The notes under the pieces were generated by a model, which made no database searches, was not told where the DNA came from, and worked only from the letters and a program-made list of their open reading frames with translations. From assembly GCA_965223165.1 (NCBI GenBank), contig CBDCVQ010000018.1:248001-312000 (forward strand): a stretch of DNA of 64,000 nt, given 5' to 3'. The stretch comes from JABDMH01 sp965223165. GTDB lineage: Bacteria; Bacteroidota; Bacteroidia; Chitinophagales; Saprospiraceae. Position 1 is the stretch's first letter, and every line of letters begins with the position of its first letter. A program made the translations under genes and the position numbers. Shown here piece by piece: positions 8,778-16,804 of this stretch.

Positions 8778-9431
8778 CTATTCCGTGGAGATAAACGATG
8801 CGAGCGTCAGCGTGAGTGCTACGATGATCAGATCTACCGCCACCAGCATCATGAGGTCAGACTTGATCATGGCGAAGGTCACTGGACCTAGCGACTTGAG
8901 GGACAGCCGGATGACCGGTAGCAACAGGGGTATGATGACGGGCAGGCTCAAAATCATCATCAGCGTGTTTTCATTGCGTGCCTGGCTGGCAATGGCTGAG
9001 ATAAAGGTAAAATTGGTTGCGATGCCCAAAGACCCTAGCAATACGGCAGCGGCAAAACTGGTCAAGGACAGCACGGGAAATCCCATCATCAGGGTGAATA
9101 CGAGCACGGCCAGTAAGCAGATGGCTAGCTGCAGGACCAAATTGTAAATCAGCTTGGAGCCGATAAAAGCCAATGAGCTAGTCAGCGTATAGTAATAGAT
9201 CCTTCGGTCATGCCCTTCCTGCACATACGATTTCAAAAGCGCATTGACGGCACTAAAGAGGACGATGATCCAATACAAGAGGATCCAATGCCTACCTTCT
9301 ACCTCTCCAAATACGATATAGATAATAAATACGGATGCCAGGACGTACAATAAGATACCGCCCAAACCAAACTGTTGGCGCAGATCCAACTGGATGTCTT
9401 TTTTTAGGAGGGCAAAGATGTGCGACCGCAT
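8778..9431 (-). CDS. ccmB: Haem exporter permease CcmB
   Basis: 217 residues with about six hydrophobic helices and the CcmB signature at the N-terminus (FALLKKDIQLDLRQQFGLGG). It is the permease partner of the CcmA ATPase in system I cytochrome c maturation. I take the ATG at 9431 rather than an upstream alternative start at 9464. The alignment-worthy part begins at MRSHIFALLKKD, and a TATATTTG promoter element lies at 9444-9437, inside the longer version. A gap of 140 bases separates it from ccmC. Confidence 0.85.
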   Translation of the reverse strand: MRSHIFALLKKDIQLDLRQQFGLGGILLYVLASVFIIYIVFGEVEGRHWILLYWIIVLFSAVNALLKSYVQEGHDRRIYYYTLTSSLAFIGSKLIYNLVLQLAICLLAVLVFTLMMGFPVLSLTSFAAAVLLGSLGIATNFTFISAIASQARNENTLMMILSLPVIIPLLLPVIRLSLKSLGPVTFAMIKSDLMMLVAVDLIIVALTLTLASFISTE

Positions 9432-9436
9432 GATCG

Positions 9437-9444
9437 CAAATATA
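9437..9444 (-). promoter_or_regulatory. -7 promoter element (TATATTTG) of ccmB
   Basis: Minus-strand TATATTTG fits TAnnTTTG. It ends only five bases before the ccmB ATG at 9431, so a transcript from it would start at or next to the start codon (leaderless). No clear TTG is present at the -33 position, which lowers confidence. Confidence 0.4.
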
Positions 9445-9670
9445 AGGTAAGCCCTGCTAGCCATCCGATCCCCGGATGCCCCCCAGAAACCCTGGATCCT
9501 TTCCCCCTACGCTCTGCTGCATGTGTGATAGACGGCACCGAGGCGGCCACCCATCCCGATCCAAACTCCTCTGATATGAATCGGGGCACGCAGAAGAAAC
9601 ATATTATGAATAATTTTTATATTTATACTACTGTTTATGTACCCATTAAAGCGAAATATTGACTGAGACC

Positions 9671-10828
9671 ATGCTGCTGTCCTTTATCGTTCTCACCCTG
9701 CACACCCTTTGGGCCTCACCTGCCGATGACTATCCCTACCACCATGCGGTGATGGCCGAAGCCGGAGATGGCGCCTTGAAATTGCTTGATCGATATCACC
9801 TTAAGCAAGCGCCCTGCAATGTCTCCAGGTTCTATGAGCTGAATGATATGCGGCAGGGAGATCCCCTGCTGAAGGGCCGAAAGTACGTTTTGCCCATTTT
9901 GATCTACCGATACAACAGCGTGAGCATCCGGAGTACGATCGGAGATGATGACTATGACAAAGCGGTACGGATCCAGCAATACAACGACCGCCTACTCGCG
10001 GACAACCTGCGCCGAACCAGCTACCGGGATAGCAAAATTCTCTGGGTGCCGCACCACGAGATCCACTGTGCCGACGAAGCAAAACCGGCCGCGCCCGTGG
10101 CAAAGACGTTTACCTTGCCCCTACTCGGGAGGGATCATCGCAATATCAAGAAGAAGTCGGATGATCTCAAGGGGCAGGTGTTCTATCTCGTGGCCGGCCA
10201 CGGTGGGCCTGATCCGGGCGCCGTGGGCAAAAGTGGAGGTGCCAGTCTGTGCGAAGACGAATACGCCTATGATGTGACGCTACGGCTGTACAAGTTGCTG
10301 TGGGAGCATGGAGCAAATGCCTACATGGTCATAGAAGATAAGGACGACGGCATCCGCGACGATCGCATACTGCCCTGTGACAAAGACGAAAAATGCAATG
10401 ACTCCAAGATACCCCTCAATCAGCGCCTGCGATTGATGCAACGGGTCAACTATGTCAATGCGCTGTACCACAAGCATAAGAAGAAGGGGGTCAAAGACCA
10501 GACTTTCATCTCCATCCACGTGGATAGCCGCAGCGTCAATCATCGGCAAGATGTCTTCTTCTGCCACTACCCTACCTCAAAGTCCAGTCGACAGCTGGCC
10601 GAAAAGATGCAATCGACTTTTGCGAAAAACTATCGGAAACATCGGAGAGGGGGCAACTATGCCGGCAAGGTGACCCCTCGGAGCAACCTCTATGTATTAA
10701 AGAATACCGCTCCCAAGGCCATCCTGATTGAGCTGGCCAACATTCAGAACAAAAGCGACCACCAGCGCATCTTACAAGCTTCCAATCGACAGGCCCTGGC
10801 CAACTGGATGCTCCAGGGCCTACTCTGA
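9671..10828 (+). CDS. N-acetylmuramoyl-L-alanine amidase (Amidase_3), exported
   Basis: 385 residues from the ATG at 9671 (a TTG at 9659 is less likely). Signal peptide MLLSFIVLTLHTLWAS. Residues about 20-120 look LysM-like (DRYHLKQAPCNVSRFYELN, GDPLLKGRKYVLPI). The C-terminal domain has the Amidase_3 zinc-site pattern: VAGHGGPDPGA (His), EDEYAYD (Glu), SIHVDSR (His) and LIELANIQN (catalytic Glu). It cleaves the amide bond between MurNAc and the stem peptide in cell-wall turnover or daughter-cell separation. Transcribed alone; the preceding 80 bases are AT-rich and include the near-consensus TATATTTA. Confidence 0.88.
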   Translation: MLLSFIVLTLHTLWASPADDYPYHHAVMAEAGDGALKLLDRYHLKQAPCNVSRFYELNDMRQGDPLLKGRKYVLPILIYRYNSVSIRSTIGDDDYDKAVRIQQYNDRLLADNLRRTSYRDSKILWVPHHEIHCADEAKPAAPVAKTFTLPLLGRDHRNIKKKSDDLKGQVFYLVAGHGGPDPGAVGKSGGASLCEDEYAYDVTLRLYKLLWEHGANAYMVIEDKDDGIRDDRILPCDKDEKCNDSKIPLNQRLRLMQRVNYVNALYHKHKKKGVKDQTFISIHVDSRSVNHRQDVFFCHYPTSKSSRQLAEKMQSTFAKNYRKHRRGGNYAGKVTPRSNLYVLKNTAPKAILIELANIQNKSDHQRILQASNRQALANWMLQGLL

Positions 10829-10870
10829 CCACGCGGAATGGCCTCCCAAAAAAGTTAAAATCCACCCAAA

Positions 10871-10886
10871 TACGACAGTTTTCGTA
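10871..10886. promoter_or_regulatory. Candidate BlaI operator 1 (TACGA-N6-TCGTA)
   Basis: Perfect dyad TACGA cagttt TCGTA. An identical-format dyad lies 55 bases downstream (centre to centre), directly before the blaI start. BlaI/MecI repressors bind short dyads of this kind upstream of their own genes. The motif and its duplication are seen directly; the binding protein is inferred. Confidence 0.65.
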
Positions 10887-10925
10887 CTAGGCTATTGCTA
10901 ACTGTCGGCTAAATCCCTATCATTG

Positions 10926-10941
10926 TACGAAGATATTCGTA
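10926..10941. promoter_or_regulatory. Candidate BlaI operator 2 (TACGA-N6-TCGTA)
   Basis: Perfect dyad TACGA agatat TCGTA ending five bases before the blaI ATG at 10947. It has the same half-sites and six-base spacer as operator 1. A repressor here would block initiation or early elongation and give autoregulation. Its position also argues against a TTG start at 10923 for blaI. Confidence 0.65.
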
Positions 10942-10946
10942 TTAAG

Positions 10947-11333
10947 ATGGAAGAGGAGATCCGAAAACCGACCGATGGAGAGCTTGAGATCCTCCAAATA
11001 TTGTGGAGGGAGGGGTCGTGCAGCGTCCGGCAAGTCAATGAGCAACTGAACCTGCAGCGGGAGGTGGGATATACGACCACGCTTAAGCTCATGCAGATCA
11101 TGGCCGACAAAGGATTAGTGGTGCGAGACACCAGCCACCGCCAGCACATCTATCGGGCATCGGTCCAAGAAGCACACGTCCAGCGGAGTGCCTTGCAAAA
11201 GGTCATCGACACCGCCTTCCAAGGCTCGGCCAGTGGGCTGATCATGCAGGCACTAGGCAATCACCGCACCAGCGAGGAGGAACTACGAGAGATCAAGGCC
11301 CTCATTGAAAAACTCGAATCGGAGTATCCATGA
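10947..11333 (+). CDS. blaI: BlaI/MecI/CopY family transcriptional repressor
   Basis: 128 residues. N-terminal winged HTH of the family: KPTDGELEILQILWREG (helix 1), SVRQVNEQL, then VGYTTTLKLMQIMADKGLVVRD (recognition helix and wing). The C-terminal half (LQKVIDTAFQGSASGLIMQAL) is the dimerisation and proteolysis-sensitive region. It pairs with the BlaR1-like peptidase gene that begins in its last four bases (ATGA). Two TACGA-N6-TCGTA dyads lie upstream. Known BlaI proteins repress until cleaved after signal from BlaR1. What is regulated here besides the operon itself is not visible; no beta-lactamase gene is nearby. Confidence 0.9.
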   Translation: MEEEIRKPTDGELEILQILWREGSCSVRQVNEQLNLQREVGYTTTLKLMQIMADKGLVVRDTSHRQHIYRASVQEAHVQRSALQKVIDTAFQGSASGLIMQALGNHRTSEEELREIKALIEKLESEYP

Positions 11334-12877
11334 TGGGCGCAATAAGTCAGTCGGATCAGATGCTACAGGCGATGGCCTGGATGGTGGTGCACTCGATCTG
11401 GCAGATCCTGCTCCTGGGACTGCTGCTGATGATTTCATTTGCCGTGGCCCCAAGCAACCCCAAGGTTCGTTATATCCTGGCGGTGACGGCGATGTTTACC
11501 GCAGCGGTGCTTGCGGCCTTCACCTTTTTCTCCTACTTACCCTCCGAGGTTCCCTTCGTGGTCACCAGCGAATCCAGTGGATTTCAAACCACGCAATCGT
11601 CCTCGGTTGACGCCTTAGCGCTGCTGATCCAGCGAAACGGGTCCAGCCTTGCCCTGCTGTGGGCAATCGGTGCACTGATATTGGCCCTGCGCTCGATGCT
11701 CTCGGCCTGCTATGTCCACACTTACCGGTATGTAGAGCGCAGCGCCGTACCCTCTGCCATGCAAGATTGTTTGGACCGGCTGATCAAGCGAGTCAACCTA
11801 CCGTATCCGGTCAAATTGGTGCTGTCGCGGTCGGTGCAAATGCCGATGACGATGGGCCATCTGAAGCCCCTTATACTGCTACCCATCAGTCTGGCAACGC
11901 ACTTATCTCCCCGGCAGATTGAGTCTCTCCTGGCACACGAGTTGGCACATATCGTGCGCAACGATTATCTCATCAATCTCCTTGTCACCTGCATTCGGAC
12001 GGTGTTGTACTACCACCCGGTCATCTGGTGGATGGTACAGGTCATCGACCGGGAAAGAGAGATGTGTTGCGACGATCTGGTCCTACAGTGGACGGGCAGC
12101 CGCCTGGACTATGCCAAAGCTTTAGTAGCGGTGGAGGAGCTCGATCGAGGCGCCATTAATCCCGCCATGGCTGCCGCCGGCCAGACCCATCAACTTTTGC
12201 ATCGAATCGAAAGAATCTTAGGACACGAGCATAAAAAATCTAACACTATGGAAAAAATTGCAGTTGCACTGATCAGTATGACGATCGTGGTGATGATGTC
12301 ATGGACCGTGCTAGCACCCGCGACGCTGGCTCAAGAAAAGCCCGCTGTCGATGAGCCCCACAAGGTGCAGCCGGTCACCACCGAATCAAATGAGTGGCAG
12401 GAACGTAAAGAGCAGGTAAACTCCACCTTTCAGATCCGCACGAAGAGAGGCGACGATGACATTTGGATGCAAATGACAGATGGCCATGTGAAGAAACTTT
12501 GGATCAATGGCGAGCCCGTCAAAGACGTGGATCTACCAACGTACGACGCGCTCATCGAGGAGGTGCTTGCCGATCTACCTCCGCCACCCCCTCCCCCATT
12601 GCCACCACCACCTCCGCCGCCGCTCGGCGACATTCCTCCGGCACCACCGATGCCTGACCTTCCTCCCATGCCACCTATCCCCGACGGGCCGGGTGAGTCT
12701 GCTGCGGCGCCAGCACCGCCCTCACCTCCACAGCCTCCGGCACCGCCGCTCCCCCATCGAGGTGCCGCACCTGCGGCCACACCAACCCCTCCGTCGCCAC
12801 CAGCGCCTGCCTCGGCACCGGCACCACCTGCCCCGCCTGATCCCAAGAAGACCCATCGAAAGTCGCAGAACCAATGA
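11330..12877 (+). CDS. M56 (BlaR1-like) membrane metallopeptidase with proline-rich tail
   Basis: 515 residues. Three hydrophobic helices occupy the first 135 residues, and the zinc site LLAHELAHIVRNDYLINLL (HExxH) is at about residue 203. Another helix (VALISMTIVVMMSW) lies near 315, followed by an extracytoplasmic segment. The last 90 residues are a Pro/Ala/Ser tail with runs of PPPPP. True BlaR1 ends in a penicillin-binding sensor domain; none is present, so the signal sensed is unknown. Family knowledge: such peptidases cleave or trigger cleavage of the cognate BlaI repressor. Translationally coupled to blaI. The GC-rich tail may be prone to slippage. Confidence 0.85.
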   Translation: MMGAISQSDQMLQAMAWMVVHSIWQILLLGLLLMISFAVAPSNPKVRYILAVTAMFTAAVLAAFTFFSYLPSEVPFVVTSESSGFQTTQSSSVDALALLIQRNGSSLALLWAIGALILALRSMLSACYVHTYRYVERSAVPSAMQDCLDRLIKRVNLPYPVKLVLSRSVQMPMTMGHLKPLILLPISLATHLSPRQIESLLAHELAHIVRNDYLINLLVTCIRTVLYYHPVIWWMVQVIDREREMCCDDLVLQWTGSRLDYAKALVAVEELDRGAINPAMAAAGQTHQLLHRIERILGHEHKKSNTMEKIAVALISMTIVVMMSWTVLAPATLAQEKPAVDEPHKVQPVTTESNEWQERKEQVNSTFQIRTKRGDDDIWMQMTDGHVKKLWINGEPVKDVDLPTYDALIEEVLADLPPPPPPPLPPPPPPPLGDIPPAPPMPDLPPMPPIPDGPGESAAAPAPPSPPQPPAPPLPHRGAAPAATPTPPSPPAPASAPAPPAPPDPKKTHRKSQNQ

Positions 12878-12925
12878 TCTGAGGCACGGCAGTCAGTCTA
12901 TTCAGGATAGAAAAGATCCTCGGCA

Positions 12926-12957
12926 AAGCCCCTCGATATGGTGGGTTCAAGGGGCTT
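12926..12957. terminator. Bidirectional hairpin terminator
   Basis: Arms AAGCCCCT (12926-12933) and AGGGGCTT (12950-12957) form a perfect 8-bp stem, followed on the plus strand by GTTTGT. It sits between the converging M56 gene (plus) and LuxE-like gene (minus). The T-tract is short, so termination may be modest. Confidence 0.55.
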
Positions 12958-12966
12958 GTTTGTATT

Positions 12967-13971
12967 TCAGCACTCATACATGAGGTGACAACCGCGCAGG
13001 TCGGCATGTTGCAGGCGGCCCAGTATCTCAAAGCCACCCTCCTCATGTAGGCGGCCCAGGTCTTCTGTGGCCACAAATGCGCAGGTGTCCAAATTGGCTA
13101 GATCGGCGACATGTACAATGCCAGTCTTGCCCGGGGCGGCCAGCACCAGTGGATCGGTCATCTCCCGGACCAGGATGCGAAGGCAAGGGGGCGTATGAAA
13201 GCGCCCGGACGGATCGGTGTATGCCTGCGACGACATCTCGGTCATACCATACTCCGAATGGATGGTAGGCACGCCCAGTTGCGCGCGGAGCACGGCATGC
13301 AGTTCCTCTCGAGCTATATCCCGATGCCTTCCCTTCATCCCCCCAGTCTCGATCACAAGGGTGTCCGCTGACAGATCCATGGGATGGGCGTGCGCAAAAT
13401 CAAGCAACGCGTAAGAGACGCCCAAAATCAACAATCTTCGTTTTCCCCCTTGTAGCCGATCGATCTCCCTGGCCAATCGATCAAAGTCATCCAGGTAGAA
13501 GTGGGTCTCTGACTGGCCCGATGCAGACATAAAGGCTTGGGCCATACTCACCAACGAACTTTGGCCGGCCCGGAGATAATGAGGAAGTACAGCCAGCACC
13601 TCAAACGCTCGGAGACTGCCAAAGAAATGCTCAAAAGTGGCGATCGTGCCACGATGGTAGGCCTCGATACTGCGTACCAGATGGCGCGACCGGACCATGC
13701 CCGTGGTACCTGAGCTGAGAAACTGCGTCTCGGGAGACCAACTGCCCGACTGAATGTCGTGTTCTTTAAAAGCTGCGATGGGCAGGTAAGGAATGGCAGC
13801 AACCTCCTCCACCTGCTGCACATCCACTCCCAGTAGATCTACAAACGTGCGATAGATCGAGCAATGGGCATATTGAAATCGCAGGACCTCCAGGGCCAAC
13901 TCCTCGAAGTCTCCCTCCTGCATCTGTGCTATCTGATTTCGCAGGACTGAGTGCCGGCCATCGTCCTTCAT
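12967..13971 (-). CDS. LuxE/PaaK family acyl-protein synthetase-like enzyme
   Basis: 334 residues from the ATG at 13971 (a GTG at 13998 is possible). The family core is visible: FLSSGTTGMVRSRHLV (nucleotide-binding SSGTTG loop), LLILGVSYALLDFA, VIETGGMKGR and IHSEYGMTEMSSQAY (adenylate-forming YGMTE motif). LuxE-type proteins activate a fatty acid or similar carboxylate with ATP and transfer it to a protein or thiol. No luxC/luxD or luciferase genes are nearby, so the substrate is unknown and a luminescence role is not implied. Cytoplasmic. Divergent from the small lipoprotein gene at 14041. Confidence 0.8.
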   Translation of the reverse strand: MKDDGRHSVLRNQIAQMQEGDFEELALEVLRFQYAHCSIYRTFVDLLGVDVQQVEEVAAIPYLPIAAFKEHDIQSGSWSPETQFLSSGTTGMVRSRHLVRSIEAYHRGTIATFEHFFGSLRAFEVLAVLPHYLRAGQSSLVSMAQAFMSASGQSETHFYLDDFDRLAREIDRLQGGKRRLLILGVSYALLDFAHAHPMDLSADTLVIETGGMKGRHRDIAREELHAVLRAQLGVPTIHSEYGMTEMSSQAYTDPSGRFHTPPCLRILVREMTDPLVLAAPGKTGIVHVADLANLDTCAFVATEDLGRLHEEGGFEILGRLQHADLRGCHLMYEC

Positions 13972-14040
13972 CTCCCAAAATTGAGCTTTCCAGCGCACCT
14001 GAGAAAACCAATTTTCTTATTTTTTCGTTTTAATGAAAGC

Positions 14041-14517
14041 ATGAGGTTATCCTCCCTTCTCATAGCGCTTGGCTTTTTGGTCCACGGATGCATCCAACCA
14101 CCGGAATATCCGATCATACCCGAGATTGAGCTGGTAGGGTTGTCCAGCCTCTCCATGGTGCAGAGTAGTCTCAACACGGATTCGACCACGGTGGTGTTCA
14201 GCTTCACCGATGGCGATGGAGACATTGGCAGCCCGGAGGTTCTCAACATATTTGTCACGGATCTTCGGGACAATTTTGTCGCCAGCCGCTACAGAATCCC
14301 CTCTATACCGGAGGCGGGATCCAACAATGGCATCTCCGGTGAGATCACCATTACCCTGTACACCACCTGCTGTGTCTATCCCAATGGAGAACCACCCTGT
14401 ACTCCCTCTGAGACGTTTCCGACCGACGAGGTCACGTATGAGATCTACATCACGGATCAGGCAGGAAACAAGAGTAATACGATACGTACCCCTCCGATCA
14501 CCCTGCAATGTAAATAG
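14041..14517 (+). CDS. Small lipoprotein, function unknown
   Basis: 158 residues from the ATG at 14041. The N-terminus MRLSSLLIALGFLVHGC is a lipoprotein signal with Cys at residue 17. The rest looks like one compact beta-rich domain with an acidic motif VFSFTDGDGDIGSP, a pattern common in Bacteroidota lipoproteins, then YEIYITDQAGNKSNTI near the end as in Ig-like folds. It has Cys pairs (TTCCVYP, PPCTP). No enzyme motif. It converges on hemF with 22 bases between the stops. Confidence 0.7.
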   Translation: MRLSSLLIALGFLVHGCIQPPEYPIIPEIELVGLSSLSMVQSSLNTDSTTVVFSFTDGDGDIGSPEVLNIFVTDLRDNFVASRYRIPSIPEAGSNNGISGEITITLYTTCCVYPNGEPPCTPSETFPTDEVTYEIYITDQAGNKSNTIRTPPITLQCK

Positions 14518-14539
14518 CCTTTTTTCTGGCTTCGATCGA

Positions 14540-15439
14540 CTACCGGTAGGCTATCCAGTCGATCTCCTTTCGCAATAGGTTTAACGTGCGCTGCTCTGCG
14601 CTGTCCGGCGGCGGGCGATGGTCATAGATCCAGACGCACTCGGGAGGCAAGCTCATCAGGATCGATTCCGTCCGCCCCCCAGTCTCCAGGCCAAAGCGGG
14701 TACCTCGATCCCAGACGAGATTGAATTCGGCATACCGCCCCCGTCGGTACCGTTGCCAGTGCCTCTCTGTTGCGGTATACTCCCTTTGATAATTGGCCCG
14801 GAACACCGCCTCATAGAGCGGAACAAAACTGTCACCCACGCTGATCACAAAGTCAAAGAGTGTATCCCTAGAGTGACCTCCATCCTGGGACAATCGGTCA
14901 AAGAAAATCCCGCCAACCCCACGCGTCTCGTTGCGATGCTTCAGGAAGAAATAGTCGTCTGCCCACTGCTTGAAGCGGGGATAAAAGGCCGCATCCGTGC
15001 GGTCACAAACCTCCTTGAGGCCTTGATGAAAGTCTCCGGCCTCCGCCGGCACGATGTAATGTGGGGTCAGGTCAATCCCGCCACCAAACCACCATGTCTC
15101 GGCATCCATCTCGAAGTACCTGACATTCATGTGAATGATGGGTACATGCGGACTGCGAGGATGCAGCACGATGGATACCCCAGTGGCAAAGAAGCTCTCT
15201 CCCTCCTTCTTCAGAAGCCCGGCCAGGGCCTCGCTCACCGGACCTTCGACTGCCGAAAAATTGACGCCGCCCTTCTCGATATGAGCCCCCGCAATGACCC
15301 GGCTTCTTCCGCCACCTCCCGTAGCCATCTGCCAATGATCCTCGACAAACCTTCCCTGCCCGTCAAGGGACTCCAGTCGCTCGCAGATGCGGTCTTGCAA
15401 CTGTCGGAAGGCCTCTGCTATGGATGCTTTTTCGACCAT
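14540..15439 (-). CDS. hemF: Oxygen-dependent coproporphyrinogen III oxidase
   Basis: 299 residues, normal length. Signature regions are GGGGRSRVIAGAHIEKGGVN, SIVLHPRSPHVPIIHMNVRY with metal-site histidines, WWFGGGIDLTPHY, HRNETRGVGGIFFD and the C-terminal GLETGGRTESILMSLPP. It decarboxylates coproporphyrinogen III to protoporphyrinogen IX with O2, so the organism makes haem aerobically, in keeping with the ccm genes. Its ATG overlaps the stop of the ArsC-like gene by one base (TAATG), so the two form an operon. Confidence 0.95.
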   Translation of the reverse strand: MVEKASIAEAFRQLQDRICERLESLDGQGRFVEDHWQMATGGGGRSRVIAGAHIEKGGVNFSAVEGPVSEALAGLLKKEGESFFATGVSIVLHPRSPHVPIIHMNVRYFEMDAETWWFGGGIDLTPHYIVPAEAGDFHQGLKEVCDRTDAAFYPRFKQWADDYFFLKHRNETRGVGGIFFDRLSQDGGHSRDTLFDFVISVGDSFVPLYEAVFRANYQREYTATERHWQRYRRGRYAEFNLVWDRGTRFGLETGGRTESILMSLPPECVWIYDHRPPPDSAEQRTLNLLRKEIDWIAYR

Positions 15440-15801
15440 TAAGCACTCGTCGCCAATGCCTCAACGGCAGCAGCCACTGTTTTCTTACTGTTGCCCACAA
15501 ACACTTGCTCCCCCACCTGGATAACCGGTCGCTTGAGAAAAGTGTACTCCTCCAAAATGAGCCTGCGATAGTCCGCTTCGGTCAAGTCAAGCTCGTGCAA
15601 GCCCTGTGCCCTGAATTTCATGGCGCGTCGACTGAACAGTGCTTCGTATGAACCCACTTCTGCCTTCAATCCGTCGAGTTGGGCGGCCGTCAATGGTTGG
15701 GTCTTGATGTCTTGCATCTCAAAGGCGGCTCCACCCCCTAGTTCTTTGATGATGCGTTGACAAGTACTACAGTTCGACAGATGATAAATCTTATTCTTCA
15801 T
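15439..15801 (-). CDS. ArsC/Spx-family thioredoxin-fold protein
   Basis: 120 residues from the ATG at 15801. N-terminal HLSNCSTCQRIIKEL gives a CxxC at the position of the ArsC/YffB catalytic Cys. LDGLKAEVGSYEALFSRRA and the C-terminal LKRPVIQVGEQVFVGNS match the ArsC-like family (the cis-Pro in RPVI). It may be a glutaredoxin-linked reductase of unknown substrate; arsenate reduction is not shown by context. It precedes hemF in an operon with a one-base stop/start overlap, and a -7 promoter element lies 27 bases upstream. Confidence 0.8.
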   Translation of the reverse strand: MKNKIYHLSNCSTCQRIIKELGGGAAFEMQDIKTQPLTAAQLDGLKAEVGSYEALFSRRAMKFRAQGLHELDLTEADYRRLILEEYTFLKRPVIQVGEQVFVGNSKKTVAAAVEALATSA

Positions 15802-15827
15802 TTTCGGCACGGTTGTTTTGTGAGGGC

Positions 15828-15835
15828 CAAAAATA
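15828..15835 (-). promoter_or_regulatory. -7 promoter element (TATTTTTG) of arsC-like/hemF
   Basis: Minus-strand TATTTTTG matches TAnnTTTG, 27 bases before the ATG at 15801. No obvious -33 TTG, so moderate confidence. Confidence 0.4.
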
Positions 15836-15888
15836 GTCCTTCAGCACTCTTTGGCGTTGAATCTTCCAGCATGGACTGTGTGCCAGGG

Positions 15889-16572
15889 CTATCCGGCCAA
15901 TGCTCCGTTTCCGGCAGCCTCGTTTGCCTTGCGATGATCAGCCAAGAATTTTTCCAGGCCAATATCAGTCAGCGGGTGTTTGAGCAGGCCGAGGAACGAA
16001 GACAGCGGGCAGGTCACTACGTCCGCTCCGGCTTTAGCCGCTTCCACAATATGTTTGCTACTGCGGATCGAGGCCGCCAGAATCTCGGTCTCAAATCCCT
16101 GGATCGCGTAAATCTCAGCGATATCGGAGATGAGCTTCATGCCGTCCCAATTGGTATCATCTACCCGGCCGATGAAGGGGCTGAGGTAGGTCGCACCCGC
16201 CTTGGCCGCCAGAATTGCTTGGCCCGGTGAAAACACCAGGGTGCAATTGGTACGGATGCCGTGATCGGCAAAATACCTCAGGGCCTTGACTCCTTCTTTG
16301 ATCATCGGCACTTTGACGACAATATTAGGCGCCAAAGTCGCGAGCGCCTTTCCTTCGCTGATAATGCCTTCAAAGTCTGTGGAAATCACCTCCGCACTGA
16401 CATCTCCGTCTACCAACTGGCAGATCTCGACGTAGTGAGCCCGGATATTTTCGATGCCCACGACGCCTTCCTTGGCCATGAGCGATGGGTTGGTGGTGAC
16501 TCCGTCCAGCACTCCCAGCTCTTTTGCCTCTTGGATCTGCTGCAGGTTGGCGGTATCAACGAAGAACTTCAT
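15889..16572 (-). CDS. fsa: Fructose-6-phosphate aldolase / small transaldolase
   Basis: 227 residues, the size of the FSA/TalC subfamily rather than classical transaldolase. MKFFVDTANLQQIQEAKELG, VTTNPSLMAKEG, IVVKVPMIKEGVKAL (Schiff-base Lys in the VKVP strand), TNCTLVFSPGQA and ISPFIGRVDD-like YLSPFIGRVDDTNWDG are present. The family either splits fructose 6-phosphate into dihydroxyacetone and glyceraldehyde 3-phosphate or acts as transaldolase in the pentose phosphate pathway; sequence alone does not decide. Single gene with its own -7 element at 16605-16612. Confidence 0.9.
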   Translation of the reverse strand: MKFFVDTANLQQIQEAKELGVLDGVTTNPSLMAKEGVVGIENIRAHYVEICQLVDGDVSAEVISTDFEGIISEGKALATLAPNIVVKVPMIKEGVKALRYFADHGIRTNCTLVFSPGQAILAAKAGATYLSPFIGRVDDTNWDGMKLISDIAEIYAIQGFETEILAASIRSSKHIVEAAKAGADVVTCPLSSFLGLLKHPLTDIGLEKFLADHRKANEAAGNGALAG

Positions 16573-16604
16573 ATGGCGATATATCTAAAAATTTGATAAT
16601 GTCG

Positions 16605-16612
16605 CAAAAATA
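16605..16612 (-). promoter_or_regulatory. -7 promoter element (TATTTTTG) of fsa
   Basis: Minus-strand TATTTTTG, 32 bases before the ATG at 16572. It matches TAnnTTTG and gives a leader of about 25 bases. The -33 element is not clear. Confidence 0.4.
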
Positions 16613-16790
16613 GGCTTTTGCTGTCGTTGTTGGACCCGGAAATGAGTGATTGATCGCAAGCCTGGTGAGGGGATCAAGGCCGCCAAGCATATGTGTGAAT
16701 GTTAAGGCCCCAACAAAACTTGGCCATTAGGCCGCAGGTATCCTTCGTGACGCCGGCATCACTGCCCATTGGATCGCCGACTGGATGGCA

Positions 16791-16804
16791 AAAAAAAGAG
16801 TGAG
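16791..16804 (-). terminator. T-run ending the SRP RNA
   Basis: Seven minus-strand T residues (16797-16791) directly follow the 3' arm of the closing SRP stem, so that stem can act as the terminator hairpin. Confidence 0.5.

Noticed and set aside
9431..9464. Longer ccmB starting at an alternative codon at 9464
   Set aside because: The extra residues contain the promoter box and precede the family N-terminus; the ATG at 9431 fits better.
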